DNA of 64,000 nucleotides from Megaustenia siamemsis (Eukaryota; Mollusca; Gastropoda; Stylommatophora; Ariophantidae), in assembly GCA_032433765.1 (NCBI GenBank), contig JAVIAB010000124.1:93366845-93430844 (forward strand). The letters run 5' to 3'. Position numbers and translations under genes: made by a program. Positions 34,362 through 47,518 of the stretch are shown in pieces (position 1 is the first letter of the stretch; every line of letters starts with the position of its first letter). Under the pieces are notes generated by a model. It was not told where the DNA came from. It saw only the letters and a program-made list of their open reading frames with translations, and did no database searches.

Positions 34362-34484
34362 AAGTTTGATACGGTCGTAGAATAATCACAGACTTAGTGG
34401 ACGCTTAATAGGGCTGCTGATAGTTCGCATCCACTTCGCTAGCCTTTCTGGCATATCTCACAGAATGTTGCCCTAAGTTGAAAA

Positions 34485-34722
34485 GGAGCCTCGGTGGCTG
34501 AGTGATTAGTGTGCTCGCTTCCTGACCACAAGGCTCCGGGGTTCACCCAGCCTCTAAAAATTGCTACCAGATATTTTTTTTTCTGGGAAGTAAAGGCGGC
34601 CTGGTGTGATACCGTCCGCATCACCCAAAAATATGCCGTTGTCATAGAAAAATATGGTCACTATGATATATTCCCCATATACCTATCAAGGCGTGGAGGG
34701 AACCTTTACTTAGTTAGCTTAT
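34485..34722 (+). mobile_element. tRNA-derived SINE, plus strand
   Basis: Head ggagcctcggtggctgagtg...ggctccggggttcaccc, followed by the family body (ctgggaagtaaaggcggcc, gataccgtccgcatcaccc, aaatatgccgttgtc). It is more diverged than the 33-kb and 48.8-kb copies. Copy 2 lies at 46596-46835 and has two extra bases (ta). Confidence 0.78.
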
Positions 34723-34980
34723 TTGTGTGACACATTTTCCCCAGTGCTAAGATTAATATCGAAGGCTCTTGATTAAGTCTGTTACCCTTAACCAAAAAAT
34801 TTTGATTATTTCTTGGTGCTTTACTTTGTCAAATGCCTTGGTGTAATTTATGAAACATAGGTGTAGATCTGTTTTCACCTCAATGGCTCTTTCTACTAAA
34901 GATCTTATAATATATATGGCATTGCTTGTTCCTTTATCTCTAACAAAACCACACTGTTCATCGCTAATTTCTGCTTTTTT

Positions 34981-35187
34981 GCAGAGACTAGTTACGTTGA
35001 TATTACTTTGTTGAAACATAACAGCGTTAAGTTACTTTGGAGAGACTAGTTACTTTGATATTACTTTGTAGAAACATAACAACGTGAAGTTACTTTGGAG
35101 AGACTAGTTACTTTGATATTACTTTGTTGAAACCTAACAACGTGAATTTACTTTACAGAGACTATTTACTTTGCGATTACTTTGTCC
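34981..35187. repeat. 58-bp tandem repeat (copy 2)
   Basis: Duplicate of 22868-23074. The RT fragment that precedes it here (34796-35019, minus strand) is cut by the duplication junction. Confidence 0.85.
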
Positions 35188-35294
35188 CGGTGTTTCTCAA
35201 AGTGGGCGCTATCCCACCCCCACCCCTTACTCCCGGGGCGCTAGAACGGTACAGGTTACCGATGAAATTAGGGAGGGAGGGTTAATAAACTTAA
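35188..35294. repeat. hAT-like transposon terminus (copy 2)
   Basis: Duplicate of 23075-23180 with one extra C in the C-rich block. Confidence 0.5.
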
Positions 35295-35447
35295 GGGAGC
35301 GATGGATGCCTAGAGAAATTTGAGTCAAGAAGTCAACGGTTAAATATGTGAGATGCTAGAGTGATGAGCTGAGTTTAGGCGGAGGTTGGATCAACACATG
35401 AAATCATAGTTGAATTGTGTGTGATGTTAGGTAAATCAGTGATACAG

Positions 35448-36170
35448 CAATCATCATCATCAAGTACTATGCCTACTGGCGATGCTGATCATGTCTCTCA
35501 ACAATTCTCGATCTCGACAGTTATTTAGCATTTCTGTTGTTGACCTTCTGTCAAACCATTCTCTTAAATGTCTGATTTTTTTTCTATGTGCACTCTTTTC
35601 CTCAGTGCACAATAAAGACAAGTTGAACAAAATTAAAACAGGTAAATGAATATAAATATTTGGGAACTTTGTTAACCTCTGACGGAAGATGTACAAAAGT
35701 GGTTTAATGCAGAATGGCTCAAGCAAAAGCAGCTTTTCAAAAAATGAGGGAGATACCATGCAGTCTATTTTTGACAATAGAAACAAGAAAAAGAGTTCTT
35801 AAATGTTATGTAGAACCAGTCTGAACATATGGATGTGAATCATGGACTATAGAACAACAGACTAGAAAATCACTTGAGTCTGTAGAAATGTGGTTTTACA
35901 GAAGAATGTTGAGAATACTATGGACAACTAAAATGCGTGATGAAAACGTTCTTAAAGAGGGCAATGCAAAAAGAGAGCTAATTTCCAATATTAGACAGAA
36001 TCAATCATCAATCGTTGGCATTATAATGATAAGGGAATAGCTGGAATAGATTGTGACAACTGGGAAATTTGAGGGACGAAGAGATAAAAGGGAAGAAAGA
36101 GAATGATAAATAACTCTCGAGATGGAGAGTTGTGGAGAGACATGATCACCTTACCCAGCAGTACTTAATT
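35448..36170. mobile_element. Head-to-head RTE-like fragments (copy 2)
   Basis: Duplicate of 23333-24060: a minus-strand 3' end (35448-35600) abutting a plus-strand fragment (35605-36170). One extra A restores gcaaaaagagag relative to copy 1. Confidence 0.78.
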
Positions 36171-36565
36171 ATGATGTTTAAATTATATGTGATTGAGAGT
36201 GCCTGTGCCTACAAAAGAGGTAGCTTTCCTAAATTGCATACACATCAAACCTTTATGTTTTCAAAATTGCATTAATCCTATATTTACTTTACTTTCCTAA
36301 ACCTCTTCAACCTTTCACCTAGAGAGGTTACTTGTATTTTCGTGTCAATCCTTTGTAGTATGTTTCACACATAGTGCTCATCGTCTGCTATTTTGTTATT
36401 ACATCGCCTTCATGTCTGCCTCTTTTGTTGTTTTTGAGTGTTAATGTTCTCTATGGATACTGTCTGATGGTGATCGTGTTGAAACCATATGATTTCTTTA
36501 CTAATATGATCCAGCATTGTTGATAAACGTCCAAAACATGTTATCTTATTACTAATATGATCCAG

Positions 36566-39500
36566 GTTTCTTAAAGAACAAGGAATTAAAGATAAATTCG
36601 CAGTCACAATATCAAACAAATACCAAGTCCTCCAACAACTAGAAAATACAATAAATATAGAAGATCATTGGAAACAGGTAAAAAATATATGGAAAGAGAC
36701 ATGCGAAGAAACACTGGGGAAAAGAGAACGCCAGAATAAGGCATGGATGACAGCAGAGACCCTGGATAAAATTAAAGAAAGAAAGAACAAGAAAGCCGAC
36801 ATAAATAAAAGCAAAACAAGAAGTAATAAAGCCAAGACACAGGAAGCTTACACAGAGGTGAACAAAGAAGTGAGAAGATGCATTAAAAGGGATAAGAGGA
36901 AATTGAGTTATTGAGTTATTGAGTTATTTGCGGGTCATCATCATTGCACTCCGAACATGTCCATAGGTGCTCAGATCCCCTCCTCAGCGACTGACGACTC
37001 CAGTTCTATGTTGGTTGATAAGTCTTCTTACACGGCCACCAAGTTTCTCATTTCTGGCTGTGCCCATCTTAACTCCCATTTCCGTCATCCGAAGAAGTGA
37101 CGTTGATCTGTGTTTGTCGAAGTCCTGTGCTCTTCCAACATCTCGAAGGGCATTGTTTATGTCCGCCCGATCCATCGGTTGCCCGTCCTCAACGACAGCG
37201 CAGCTAGCCAACCTGTCCGCTCTCTCATTTCCCCGTACTCCCGCATGTCCAGGGACATAGATAAAGGTGACACTACGTATTTTGGATCTCTGCAACGACT
37301 CTACCCATTGCATGCGTACAAAGCCCGCCTCCACTTTTTTTATCATGCTCATCGAATCACTCAGTATACATGCGTGGATGTAGTCTTGTGACTCTAACCA
37401 TTTGAATGCCTTGGTCACTGCCATCACCTCCATTGTCATGCTACTCGTGGTCATGGCGTATGCACCACTGTCTTCCTTGGATATTCTGCCTGCTGAGCGT
37501 GCTGTAAATGCCCATGCACTTCTTTCGTGTCGTCTTACAGATCCGTCTGTATAGATGACTGCATCTTTCTCATCGGTATTATCGCAGATGAGACCGTTGA
37601 CCTCAGCATTAACCACGACCGGGTTCTGTTCCCTACTTTTCCTGTTGAGTGTGACAATACATGAGAAAGTTCCCTTGAATGACGTAGGCACCGGTATCCA
37701 CTCTTCACCAACGCTGATATTGGTAAGCCCACAGACCTGTTTGATGACATCTTCTGCTCGGCCCACCCATGATTTGCCTCTTTTAGCCTGGTACCTTTCT
37801 CTGTGTTGAGCACGTGGTGCAATGGATGCTCTGTATCTGTACTAATCTTCAGGTATGCTCGTGCTCTCCAGATCTTGATTCTGTCATCCATGGTTGGAAA
37901 GTCAAGAAGATACCTCATTGCTACACAGGGAGTGTCCCTCGTACATCCCAGGATAATGCGCATGGCTTCATTTTGTATTTTCTCCAGCCTATCAATTTGA
38001 GTCGTACTGACAGTAAGAATGGCCAGGGCATACTCGATTGGTGCGAGGACTAATCCCTGGAACAGAAGAATAAGTAGCCTCTGCTCGATGTTGGCAGCTG
38101 CCATGACCTTCAAGGCGGCTAATCCTTTGCGGGATTTTGTTATCACATGGTCGACGTTGTCCCGAAAACACAGGCTGCAATCAAACTAACTCCGAGGTAT
38201 GTCATCAGCTCCCATTTGTACTACCGGTGTGGTCGTATTAACGATATGATTGTTAAGGGAGAAGCATGAAACTGATGCTTTATTAGGATTAACCAAGGCA
38301 CCTGATACCCACACCAGGAGGAAATGCGATCGAGTTCTTCTTGCATTGTGGAAGCGATTCCCCGTCTGTCTCTTCCCTGTCGATATACCAGAATATCATC
38401 AGCAATAGCCATAGTTTCTTCCCCTCCCATCCAGCTGTTGTTCCGTGATCGTTATTGTGTACACGTTAAATAGAATTGGTGACAATGGTGAGCCTTGTGG
38501 CAGCCCTGGACAAATGGATGTTGGCTCGGAAGACCAAATTCCACATCTGAGTATCACCCTCCTCTGAAGTGCCGCGGCGATCCATCTAATGAAGAAGGGG
38601 TTCACCGCCAGTTTGAGAAGCATATTCATGAGATATTCAAATGGTACCCTGTTGTATGCATCCTACAGATCTATAGCAGCATCACATGTCTCCTCTCGTC
38701 TGTGGAAGCCTTCGAAGACGTCATAGGCAAATACTGCCGCATTGAGCCATGTCTCTTTGTTATATCTATAACCTCCGAGTGTGGATGGGAATACGCGTTT
38801 CTGTTCAAGGCGACAGGTGAGGACACGGGCAACTATTTTCTCCAGCAGCTTGCCCGCAGTGTTCTGCATTGTGATGATTCTGTAGGCACTGATCTGAGAA
38901 TGGTCCTTGTTTGGCTTCGGTAGCAGTAGTAAGTAGCTGTGTAGCCACTCCTCCTTAATCTGGCCACTCCGAATACTCGCATTAAACTCATTGGCCAGTG
39001 TTGTCAAGTTGTCATCAGCTAAATCGCCTATGTCATCATACCGAACACCATCTGGACCAGGAGCAGTGTTGTGTGACCTTTTAAGTGTCGTGCGAATGGT
39101 ATCGGTTGTGATTGTGAGATCTTCTTCCAGCCCTACATCCATACACAAATTTGACGAAGATCCCCGTATCCTCATTCTTACAGCCTCATTTCTTTGGTCC
39201 GTCTGCTCAATGTAGCGGGCAAGCAGGGCCTTCCCTTTGCTCTCATCAGATTTGTGCCATATCTGGCCTGTGCTCTGAAAGTCTGGTATACCTCTGTGTC
39301 GTGGTGTGCCATTCATGCACTGATGAAGGCGCCAGAATGTGGCGAGAGATTTTTCTGAGTACAATTTTTTACAGGAGTCATCCCATTTGGCATCCTTAGC
39401 CTGCTTAGCGCATAGTTTAAAGTGCATCATTTTTTGGTCGACCTCTACTTTCAGACGCTTCAAGAGCTCAGGTTGTGTTCTACCATACTTTCTGGCTTTC

Positions 39501-42500
39501 TGCCATGTCTTGACCGTTTGTCTCTTGCTCCGCCAAGCTTCCTCGACATCTACATTCCACCAGGGTGGCTGCGTCCATCTCTCCTGCCTCCTACGAGGGG
39601 CGCTCTGTTTCCTATGTCTGATTTTGCTAATGACGTCCTGGTCTGTTTTCTCGTAGTTGAAAGTGTGGAGCTTTCTTCTCTGGCTTTTATTTCCGCCTTT
39701 CTCAGTTAGGAGGACACATGGATAGTGATCACTTCCGTGGAACCCCAGTGCACTCCACCTGCAAACCGGTGCGAAGGTGGAAGACACCAGTGCCAGGTCT
39801 ATGACACTATCAGAGTCCCCTGTTCGAGTGGCCATTCTTGTTGCCCTTCCATCATTCAAGCACACTAAATCGGCCGATACCAGTGCGTTCTCTAGGTCTT
39901 CTCCCTGCTTGTTGGTTATGACGTTACCCCACTGGTTTCCTCTAGCATTAAAGTCTCCGCAGAAAATGACATTCTCTTCATCGAATTCGAAGAGATTCTG
40001 CCATTGTTGTGTGTTCACCTTCCCATTACAGGCATACACATTAACAATCACGAAATGAACTGGGGTCTGCACCCTAACCGCATGTACCTGCAATTCTGCA
40101 TTGTTCCACATAGACATATCAACCTCAGCTGCCACCATATTGTTACGCACAAGGATGGCCTGCCCAAGGTGTCGTCTATTGTAGAAACAATGAAAGCCAG
40201 GACTACTTACTGTCCTGTCACCAAGAAGAGTTTCTTGCAAACCATTATATCGGCGCCGCACAGTAGCTTATCAAGAATGGGCCGTCGTTGATTAATGGAC
40301 CCACAATTCCAATAAGTAACGCGCACATACTTTAGGCCTAGCCTCTCACACTTTGACAGTTTAGTGCCACCCCTCTTGCCCCGTCGTGTTTTCCTTCTTC
40401 GATGATGTAGTTTGGGTTGCATTTGAAAACTTACACTTACCGTCGTCTTTGATGAACGTCGCTGAATGTCGATGCTTTGGATGGTACAGACTCACGTGCA
40501 CTTGCTTAGTCGCACGGCCTAGAACCCGTTCCACGTTATAAACTGGCCAGCTCCAGTAACTTGCTCAGCAGCAGGCGGAAACACTGTGAGCTTTCTACAA
40601 ATTAAATGACTTACGCGTCCTTGACGACAGACCGGCGTAAACAAACCGCCATTTTGACGCGTTCAATAGTGCAACAAGGCTGAGTGATGAAATAAGGAAA
40701 TTATAACAAAATGCAATGAATCAAAAGAAGCAAAGTGAATTACATCAAATAGAAAGCGCGTACAATCACATGATCTCTTTAAAAAATAAATAAAACAAAC
40801 AAATAAACAGGAAATTCCACTGGAAAACAGCACTTATCTGTGAGACTTATAAAAAGTCTCCAAGAAAAATTTGAAAATTTTTATTTTTGTAAATTTCTAT
40901 CTGTCTTCTCCAAGAATTCCTTGAAATTTTCATTTAAAATGAAATTTTCATTTAAATCTTGGTCTTCCTCTTTGTCTTGGAGAAGACAGATAGAAATGTT
41001 AAATTACAATTTTTCTTAAATGACGCACCAAGATGGCGCCCTGTTAACTGGCCTTTTTATAAGAGGAAATATATAGATGAACTAGCTAAAGAGGCAGAAG
41101 AAGCAGCAAATAAAGGGAATATGAAAGAACTGTACAACAGCACAAAGAAATTAGGTGGAAAATACAAACAGATCAACTCCTTTATCAAAGACAAGAAAGG
41201 AAATCTGCTTAGTAATATAAGGGAACAAATGGAGAGATGGAAAGAACACTTTGAAGAACTTTTGAACAGACCCGGCTCAAATAATCCTCCAGATATACTA
41301 CCAGCAGAAGAAGAGTTACATGTTAACTGCGGAAAACCAAGCAAAGAAGAAATAATGAAAGCCATCAAACTATTAAAAGATGGTAAAGCCACAGGACCAG
41401 ATGAAATTCCTTCGGAAGCCATCAAAGCAGATATTAACACCTCTACCAAGCTGTTACATGATCTATTGGATAAAATTTGGGAGAGGGAAGAAATACCTAA
41501 AGACTGGAGAGAAGGTTATATGATCAAACTACCAAAGAAAGGAAGTTTACAGGAGTGCACAAATTATAGAGGAATTATGCGACTATCATTGCCAGGAAAA
41601 AATATTAGGCAGAATCATTCTGGAGAGACTAAAAGAGGCTATAGAGAAACACTTGAGGGATGAACAAGCAGGTTTTAGGAAGAACAGATCATGTGCTGAT
41701 CAAATAACTACCCTACGTATAATAGTTGAACAAAGTTTAGAACTAAAATCCCCACTTTATATTGGATTCATAGATTACGAAAAGGCATTTGATAGTTTAG
41801 ACAGAAGAATGCTTTGGAAGTTGCTGAGTCATTACGGAATCCCCATAAAATTTATTAACCTGATAAAAACAATGTATGAAGGAACAAAATGTAGTGTGGT
41901 GCATGAAGGACAACTTACAGAAGCATTTGAAATAAGAACAGGAGTAAGGCCAGGATGCCTCCTGTCTCCATTTCTCTTTCTACTGGCCATAGATTGGATT
42001 ATGAAAATAACTCAAAACAACAGAAATGGGATCCAGTGGTCACTGACCAAACAACTTGATGATTTAGACTTTGCTGATGACATAGCTCTCCTATCACACA
42101 GCCGTCAACAGATGCAGGATAAAATGAGTATATTAGATGAGAGATCACAACAGCTAGGACTAAAGATTAATAGAGATAAGACCAACATTATGAGAATTAA
42201 TGCAGTTGGCAATAACCAAATAAAACTAGGAGAAATACCTCTACTAGACGTACAATCTTATGTATATCTGGGCAGTAATATAGATAAAGAGGGATGAAGA
42301 GAAAATGATACCAAATAAGGATATCAAAAGCAAGAGGAGCTTTCATTGCACTGGGAAACATATGGAAATCCAAAGAAATTAGGCTAAATACAAAAATAAA
42401 AATTTTCAACTCAAATGTTAAGTCGGTCCTATTATATGGCTGTGAAACATGGAGAATGACAAAATTGACAATCGCGAAGGTACCGACTTTCATTAATGGA

Positions 42501-42864
42501 TGCTTGCGTAGAATAAAGGGATGGAAATGGCAGGACAAAGTCACTAACGTGGAATTATGGAAATGTACCGGTCAAATACCAGTGGATAAAGAGATACAGC
42601 GAAGACGAAGGCGATGGATAGGACACACACTACGGAAGCCAACTGAGAGTATTACACAACAGGCCCTTTTTTGGAATCCCCAGGGGAAAAGACAAAGAGG
42701 AAGACCAAGGAATTCTTGGAGCAGACAGATAGAAGCAGAGATGAAGATGATGGGGAAGACATGGAATGATCTTAAAAGAATGGCAAAAAACAGAACGACT
42801 TGGAAAGTGTTTGTTGAAGACCTATGCTCCACTGGGAGCTAAAAGGTAAAAGAGGAAGAAGAAG
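36566..42864 (+). mobile_element. RTE-like element split by nested insertion (copy 2)
   Basis: Duplicate of 24452-30751, flanked by 51-bp minisatellite remnants (36503-36565 and 42865-43157). Coding parts: linker 36566-36903 and RT 41059-42842. In this copy the RT is additionally frameshifted by an extra A near 41600, so the fingers region and the palm fall in different frames. A missing A near 42315 follows the shared nonsense codon. Confidence 0.85.
36904..41058 (-). mobile_element. ingi/I-like retrotransposon (copy 2)
   Basis: Duplicate of 24790-28945. The large endonuclease-RT frame (38663-40261) is unchanged from copy 1. Three further single-base indels (near 37775, 38188 and 38415) split the downstream frame into pieces: 38399-38629 and 38221-38430 (RT core), 37535-38146 and 36984-37766 (thumb and RNase H). 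Confidence 0.85.
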
Positions 42865-43484
42865 AATATGATCCAGCATAGTTGATAAACGTCCAAAACA
42901 TGTTATCTTATTACTAATATGATCATGCACTGTTGTTTCACGTCCAAAACATGTTACCTTATTACTAATATGATCCAGCATTGCTGATAAACGTCCAAAC
43001 ATGTTATATTATTACTAATATGATCCTGCACTGTTGTTTCACGTCCAAAACATGTTATCTTATTACTAATATGATCCTGCACTGTTATTACACGTCCAAA
43101 ACATGTTATCTTATTAAAAATATGATCCAGCACTGTTGATACTACATCAAATTTCATTATGTTATTTTTTTAATTCTGCTACTTCTTGCCACATTCATTA
43201 TTTTGAGGCTAGGGATCTCTGTGTCTATGATTTTCTTTTTTTTATCTTGACAGTTAATGTCTAAGTTTGACACTGAAATCAACGTGTTTAGAACATTATT
43301 TTGTTATAAAGTCTGTTCTTTAAATGTTCATTATCTGTTATGTAATATTGAAGCCAATTGTCCAATCACTTGCATTTCCTATTCATCTTCTTTTATTTAT
43401 ATGAGCAGTTTATAATGTTCACTTTTCGCTTTTTGAGACAGTCGCAGTTTATTAAGACAATTTAAAAAAAAAGAAAGAAAAACG

Positions 43485-43803
43485 TGATATGGTAACAGCT
43501 TTACGTGGTAATTAACAAATCAAAAGTCCACGTTTCGGCTAAGTAGGTCTTCAGCTGGAACAACAAACAACAACACCAAAATATATAAAAGGATGTGAAC
43601 ACAAATCTAACAACATGACGATAATATGTCAGAGACTCAAGATAGGATATAAAAAGGTCACTTCCCTGTGGTCCAGAGCGTGGTCAGCTTCTGAATGAAC
43701 TAAAGTAAGTGGGCGGGCTGACCAAATATATATCTCACTGACCAGACAGTAAGGTGTGAAGCTGTTAAATACCACGTAAAGCTGTTACCATACCACTTTT
43801 TTC
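43485..43803 (-). mobile_element. Penelope-like terminal relic (copy 2)
   Basis: Duplicate of 31374-31692, inverted repeat arms included (left arm starts 43490). No sequence difference was noticed. Confidence 0.4.
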
Positions 43804-44393
43804 TCCTTGTTTTAAAATTGTCATTATCATCGGCTTTACAGCAGCTTCGCATCTCTATCCATCTTGACGCCATTACTCCTCCGGAGTTTATAAACTAATC
43901 TTAGAGTATTGTCCAATCATTCTGGAGTGAATCACATCTGATTTATCTCCATTTTGCAACGTCTCGCCTTAATTATGATCACATGACCGTCGCTTTTTTG
44001 TTGTTGTTTTTTGCATGTGTCTTCCGACCTTGCAGCTGATTTTACCTGGAATACGCTTTGACCCAGTGATGTCATGAGACACTATCCTCTCTTAGTTATT
44101 CAATCCTCTGAGATCGCTGCACAGGATGTTGCTCAAGGTACGAGGTAGAATAGCTAAGATATGGTCAGTGTATCTTTTCATTCCTAACGGACTTAGCTAC
44201 TAATGACTAATGAGCTTAAGCTTATTTTTCAGTCCCCTTACACATTAACTCCATTACTATATAAGATTGAGCTAAAATTTCGTATCTTTTATACAATGTA
44301 CATGTATTGGAAGAGCATACATCATTGAATTGCAAAAGCGATGTATAATGTTACAAACATGTTGCTTTAGATTGTGTTTTCTTGCTGTTAATA

Positions 44394-45008
44394 TTAATCT
44401 TTAATGTTGCTCTGAAGGACCTTTCCGCCGAAGAGTTTCAAATACACTTTTCTGTACACACTGCTCATATGGTAGTAAATAAAGATGTTCATTGAGGAGT
44501 TGATACCTTCAAGAATGAAGCCAAACCCCGTGATTATGACCGAAATGTTATAATACTTGCCATGAATTAGGAGATCAGGAATCAAACCCGCTGCCAGAAT
44601 ATTAACATTAGCCGGAATAAAACAAACAATAAATAAAACAGAAATCATTACAACCATTTTGGCTGCTTTCTGGTTACGGCTGGAAACTCTGTCGTCTTGG
44701 TTACCAGTGATTGTCTTCGTTCTCCACTTTGATTGGCTCTTGAGTTTAAACGATAATATTGACGTGCAGACAACGATGATCACAAAGGCGCCAAAGGGAA
44801 AGAAAAAATTGTTGATGGTAAAAGAAAGCAGCTCCACACTTGCTCGATTTTTCGAGGAAATAAGCCCAATAATAGTTTTATTTCTTATCAGAGAAAACGT
44901 AGTTCCTAGTCTACTGACAGCGTACACAGGTGTACCGCAAAATAAGAATGAGATGAAAACACAGACGGTGATTACAGTCGCTCGCTTTCGTGTAATGAGA
45001 CTTTTGAT
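44394..45008 (-). CDS. Chemosensory-type rhodopsin-like GPCR, exon 3
   Basis: Encodes residues 132-335 of the receptor. It starts after a T/C-rich acceptor tract ending cag, with codon ATC (IKSLITRKRAT) in phase 0. It covers TM4 (about 141-161), an extracellular loop with a sequon (NKT), TM5 (193-215) and a basic third intracellular loop (KSQSKWRTK). TM6 (245-270, FIVCFIPANVN), TM7 (285-310) and a short tail follow. The NPxxY position reads NIFIY (305-309), with Ile for Pro. The stop codon is at 44394-44396. Intron 2 (45009-47518) is filled with SINEs and an RTE fragment and contains the end of the 12.1-kb duplication. Family resemblance is to the expanded gastropod chemosensory receptors; the ligand is unknown. 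Confidence 0.85.
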   Translation of the reverse strand: MKSLITRKRATVITVCVFISFLFCGTPVYAVSRLGTTFSLIRNKTIIGLISSKNRASVELLSFTINNFFFPFGAFVIIVVCTSILSFKLKSQSKWRTKTITGNQDDRVSSRNQKAAKMVVMISVLFIVCFIPANVNILAAGLIPDLLIHGKYYNISVIITGFGFILEGINSSMNIFIYYHMSSVYRKVYLKLFGGKVLQSNIKD

Positions 45009-45202
45009 CTGGCGAAAGAAGAAAAAACGACACATGTTTATTTTGAAGCATTTCTTTCTTTTCTTGCTCTGATATGTAATGTGAAATTTGTTAAGATTAT
45101 TGGAGTTCAAATTAGCAACGATTAATTAAACATTAACCCATTTTAATGCAAGGTAAACCATCTGAATAATGTTAAAAATAAACTACAGTATAAACATAAT
45201 CT

Positions 45203-45562
45203 GGGTGTCCGGTTAGCGCAATCGATAGGCGGTTGGCTTACCACGGCAAAAGCCGGGGTTCGTACCCTGGCGAGGACACCTGGGTTTTACTAATTCCCTA
45301 AAAATTAGCGGGAACCGCGAGTGGTTAGTGAACTGGACTACTACGGACAAGAGGTAGGGTTCGATCCCAACCGACGGCTCGGGGTTCACCCAGCCTTAAA
45401 TGGGTACCGGATTTTTTCTGGGAAAGTAAAGCAGCACGGGCGTAATACCGACCACATTACCCCAAAAATCATGTGCTGAAGGTCTGTAAAATATAGGGTC
45501 ACTAACACCATATTTCCCTATACGCCGCCACTTGGCGTGACGGGGGTACTTTACTTTTTACT
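45203..45562 (+). mobile_element. Dimeric tRNA-derived SINE (copy 2, GPCR intron 2)
   Basis: Duplicate of 33091-33451 with one G fewer in the G run near the 3' end. The same 14-bp target duplication lies at 45189-45202 and 45563-45576. It lies antisense in intron 2 of the receptor gene. Confidence 0.85.
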
Positions 45563-45779
45563 TATAAACATAATCTACAGTTCTATTTCAAAGTTCTACA
45601 ATCATTATGCAAATTTCATCATCAAATTTATTGTACTAATCGTATTATGTCGGTCGTTTCATTGACGTTCACATCGGCTTGCATTTTTTGTAAGTAAACA
45701 TTTTTATTTTCTTGTTTTCGTAAATACTTGATATTCTGATAAATTAATATTCAGCAGTAGAATGCACTGATTAAAAAAT

Positions 45780-45986
45780 TATTGTAAGGTCCACAATGTA
45801 TAGATAGTATCTATTGTAAAATAACAACATTATAGTAAGGTCCACAATATATAGATAGTATCTATTGTAAAATAACATTATAGTATGACCCACAACGTAT
45901 AGATAGTATCTGTTGTAAATTAACAACATTATAATAAGGTCCACAACGTATAGATAGTATATATTGTAAAATAACATAATATAAAA
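45780..45986. repeat. ~60-bp tandem repeat (copy 2)
   Basis: Duplicate of 33669-33875, in GPCR intron 2. Confidence 0.85.
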
Positions 45987-46191
45987 ATAACAATAGTAAT
46001 GGAATTAATGTGTAGGGGAGTTGAAAGCTATTTCTCATTAACACTATTTATTATTAGTTATTTAACAATATTTGTGCTAAAAATGTGAATAGTGTTTTGT
46101 TGTTGTTATTGTTCGTCCATCACATGTGAAGCAGACCATTCACTCTCTCAGTTGTTGGTTACTCTGTATTTGTGTGACTTCTAAGCTTGAT

Positions 46192-46472
46192 TATTACTAT
46201 AAAAAAAGGAAAAAGAAACAAAGAGCCCCTGCTTTGCCAGGTGTCATATAGGAATGATGGTGTTAGTGACCATAATTGTTTACAGACCGTGTCGGCACAT
46301 GATTTTTGGGGTAATGTGGTCGGTATTACGCCAGTGCCGCGTTACTTTCACCAGAACAAAAATTCAGTACCAATTTAAAAAGGATGAGCCTGGAAGTCGT
46401 CAATCAGGATTGAACCCGACCTCTTGTCCTTAGTAGTCCAGTTCACTAACCAGCGAGCTATCGCAGCTCCCC
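46192..46472 (-). mobile_element. tRNA-derived SINE, minus strand (copy 2)
   Basis: Duplicate of 34081-34361, in GPCR intron 2 and in the gene's own orientation. Confidence 0.8.
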
Positions 46473-46595
46473 AAGTTTGATACGGTCGTAGAATAATCAC
46501 AGACTTAGTGGACGCTTAATAGGGCTGCTGATAGTTCGCATCCACTTCGCTAGCCTTTCTGGCATATCTCACAGAATGTTGCCCTAAGTTGAAAA

Positions 46596-46835
46596 GGAGC
46601 CTCGGTGGCTGAGTGATTAGTGTGCTCGCTTCCTGACCACAAGGCTCCGGGGTTCACCCAGCCTCTAAAAATTGCTACCAGATATTTTTTTTTCTGGGAA
46701 GTAAAGGCGGCCTGGTGTGATACCGTCCGCATCACCCAAAAATATGCCGTTGTCATAGAAAAATATGGTCACTATGATATATATTCCCCATATACCTATC
46801 AAGGCGTGGAGGGAACCTTTACTTAGTTAGCTTAT
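46596..46835 (+). mobile_element. tRNA-derived SINE, plus strand (copy 2)
   Basis: Duplicate of 34485-34722 with gatatatattcc where copy 1 has gatatattcc. Confidence 0.78.
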
Positions 46836-47153
46836 TTGTGTGACACATTTTCCCCAGTGCTAAGATTAATATCGAAGGCTCTTGATTAAGTCTGTTACCC
46901 TTAACCAAAAAGAGCAGATTTTACTTGTGTCCCCTGTCGACGTTTACGTTATTGCATATTGTCATAAAATAACAATTTTGTCCGTCGATCATTTGGCATT
47001 CAATTTGTATGACCTGCCTAGAGTGTCTGTTCGAACGCCATAATAGTGCCAGTGATGTATACAAAATGGCGGTACCGGTTAGGGTGAAGCATTAGTCGAG
47101 CGGCAAAAACTAAGCAAACATAAGACGTTTTAATAGACATTATAAGAAATTAC

Positions 47154-47354
47154 ACTGCGGATGCCAGCTGAGAGTATTATACAACATGCCCTTTTCTGGA
47201 ACCCCCAGGGAAAAATACAAAGATATTCTTGTAGAAGACATATGAAAACAGAGATGAAGATGATGGGGAAGACATAGAATGGTCTTAAAGGAATAGCAAG
47301 ATACAGAATGACTTGGAAAGTGTTTGCTGAAGACCAGTGCTCCACAGGGTGCTG
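47154..47354 (+). mobile_element. RTE-like C-terminal fragment in GPCR intron 2
   Basis: The peptide LRMPAESIIQHALFWNPQGK, then KTEMKMMGKT and TWKVFAEDQCSTGC matches the C-terminus of the RTE element ending at 30729. One stop is present and a segment is missing after the QGK block. It ends in a gaagatgaagaagataag tail. It is older than the 22-47 kb copy, judging by its extra changes. Confidence 0.75.
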
Positions 47355-47518
47355 AAAAAGTAGAAGATGAAGAAGATAAGAAAATAGCTCGAAAGAAGAT
47401 TATTGCACGAAAAATCAAATTTGACTACTAGAGTTGATAGATATCAAAGAGACAAGAAAGCTACACGCTAGTCTATACTTAATTTGTTGATTTTGCATTA
47501 AACACATTACATTACAAC

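Larger units (their letters stand above)
22683..34795. repeat. 12.1-kb tandem duplication, copy 1
   Basis: The 12,113 bases starting in an RT relic and ending at cccttaaccaa are repeated in the same orientation directly afterwards. The breakpoints share a run of A (A4 at 22683, A6 at the 34794-34799 junction, A5 at 46907-46911), so the exact ends float by a few bases. The differences I found are 1-2 base insertions or deletions, mainly in homopolymers. I noticed no substitution. Confidence 0.95.
34796..46908. repeat. 12.1-kb tandem duplication, copy 2
   Basis: Base-for-base continuation of copy 1 content. The offset between matching positions drifts only between 12111 and 12115, through single-base indels. 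Examples are an extra C in the hAT-like block, an extra A in the RT near 41600, a missing T near 37775 and near 38188, an extra T near 38415, and a missing G near 45545. Its right edge lies inside intron 2 of the GPCR gene. Confidence 0.95.
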
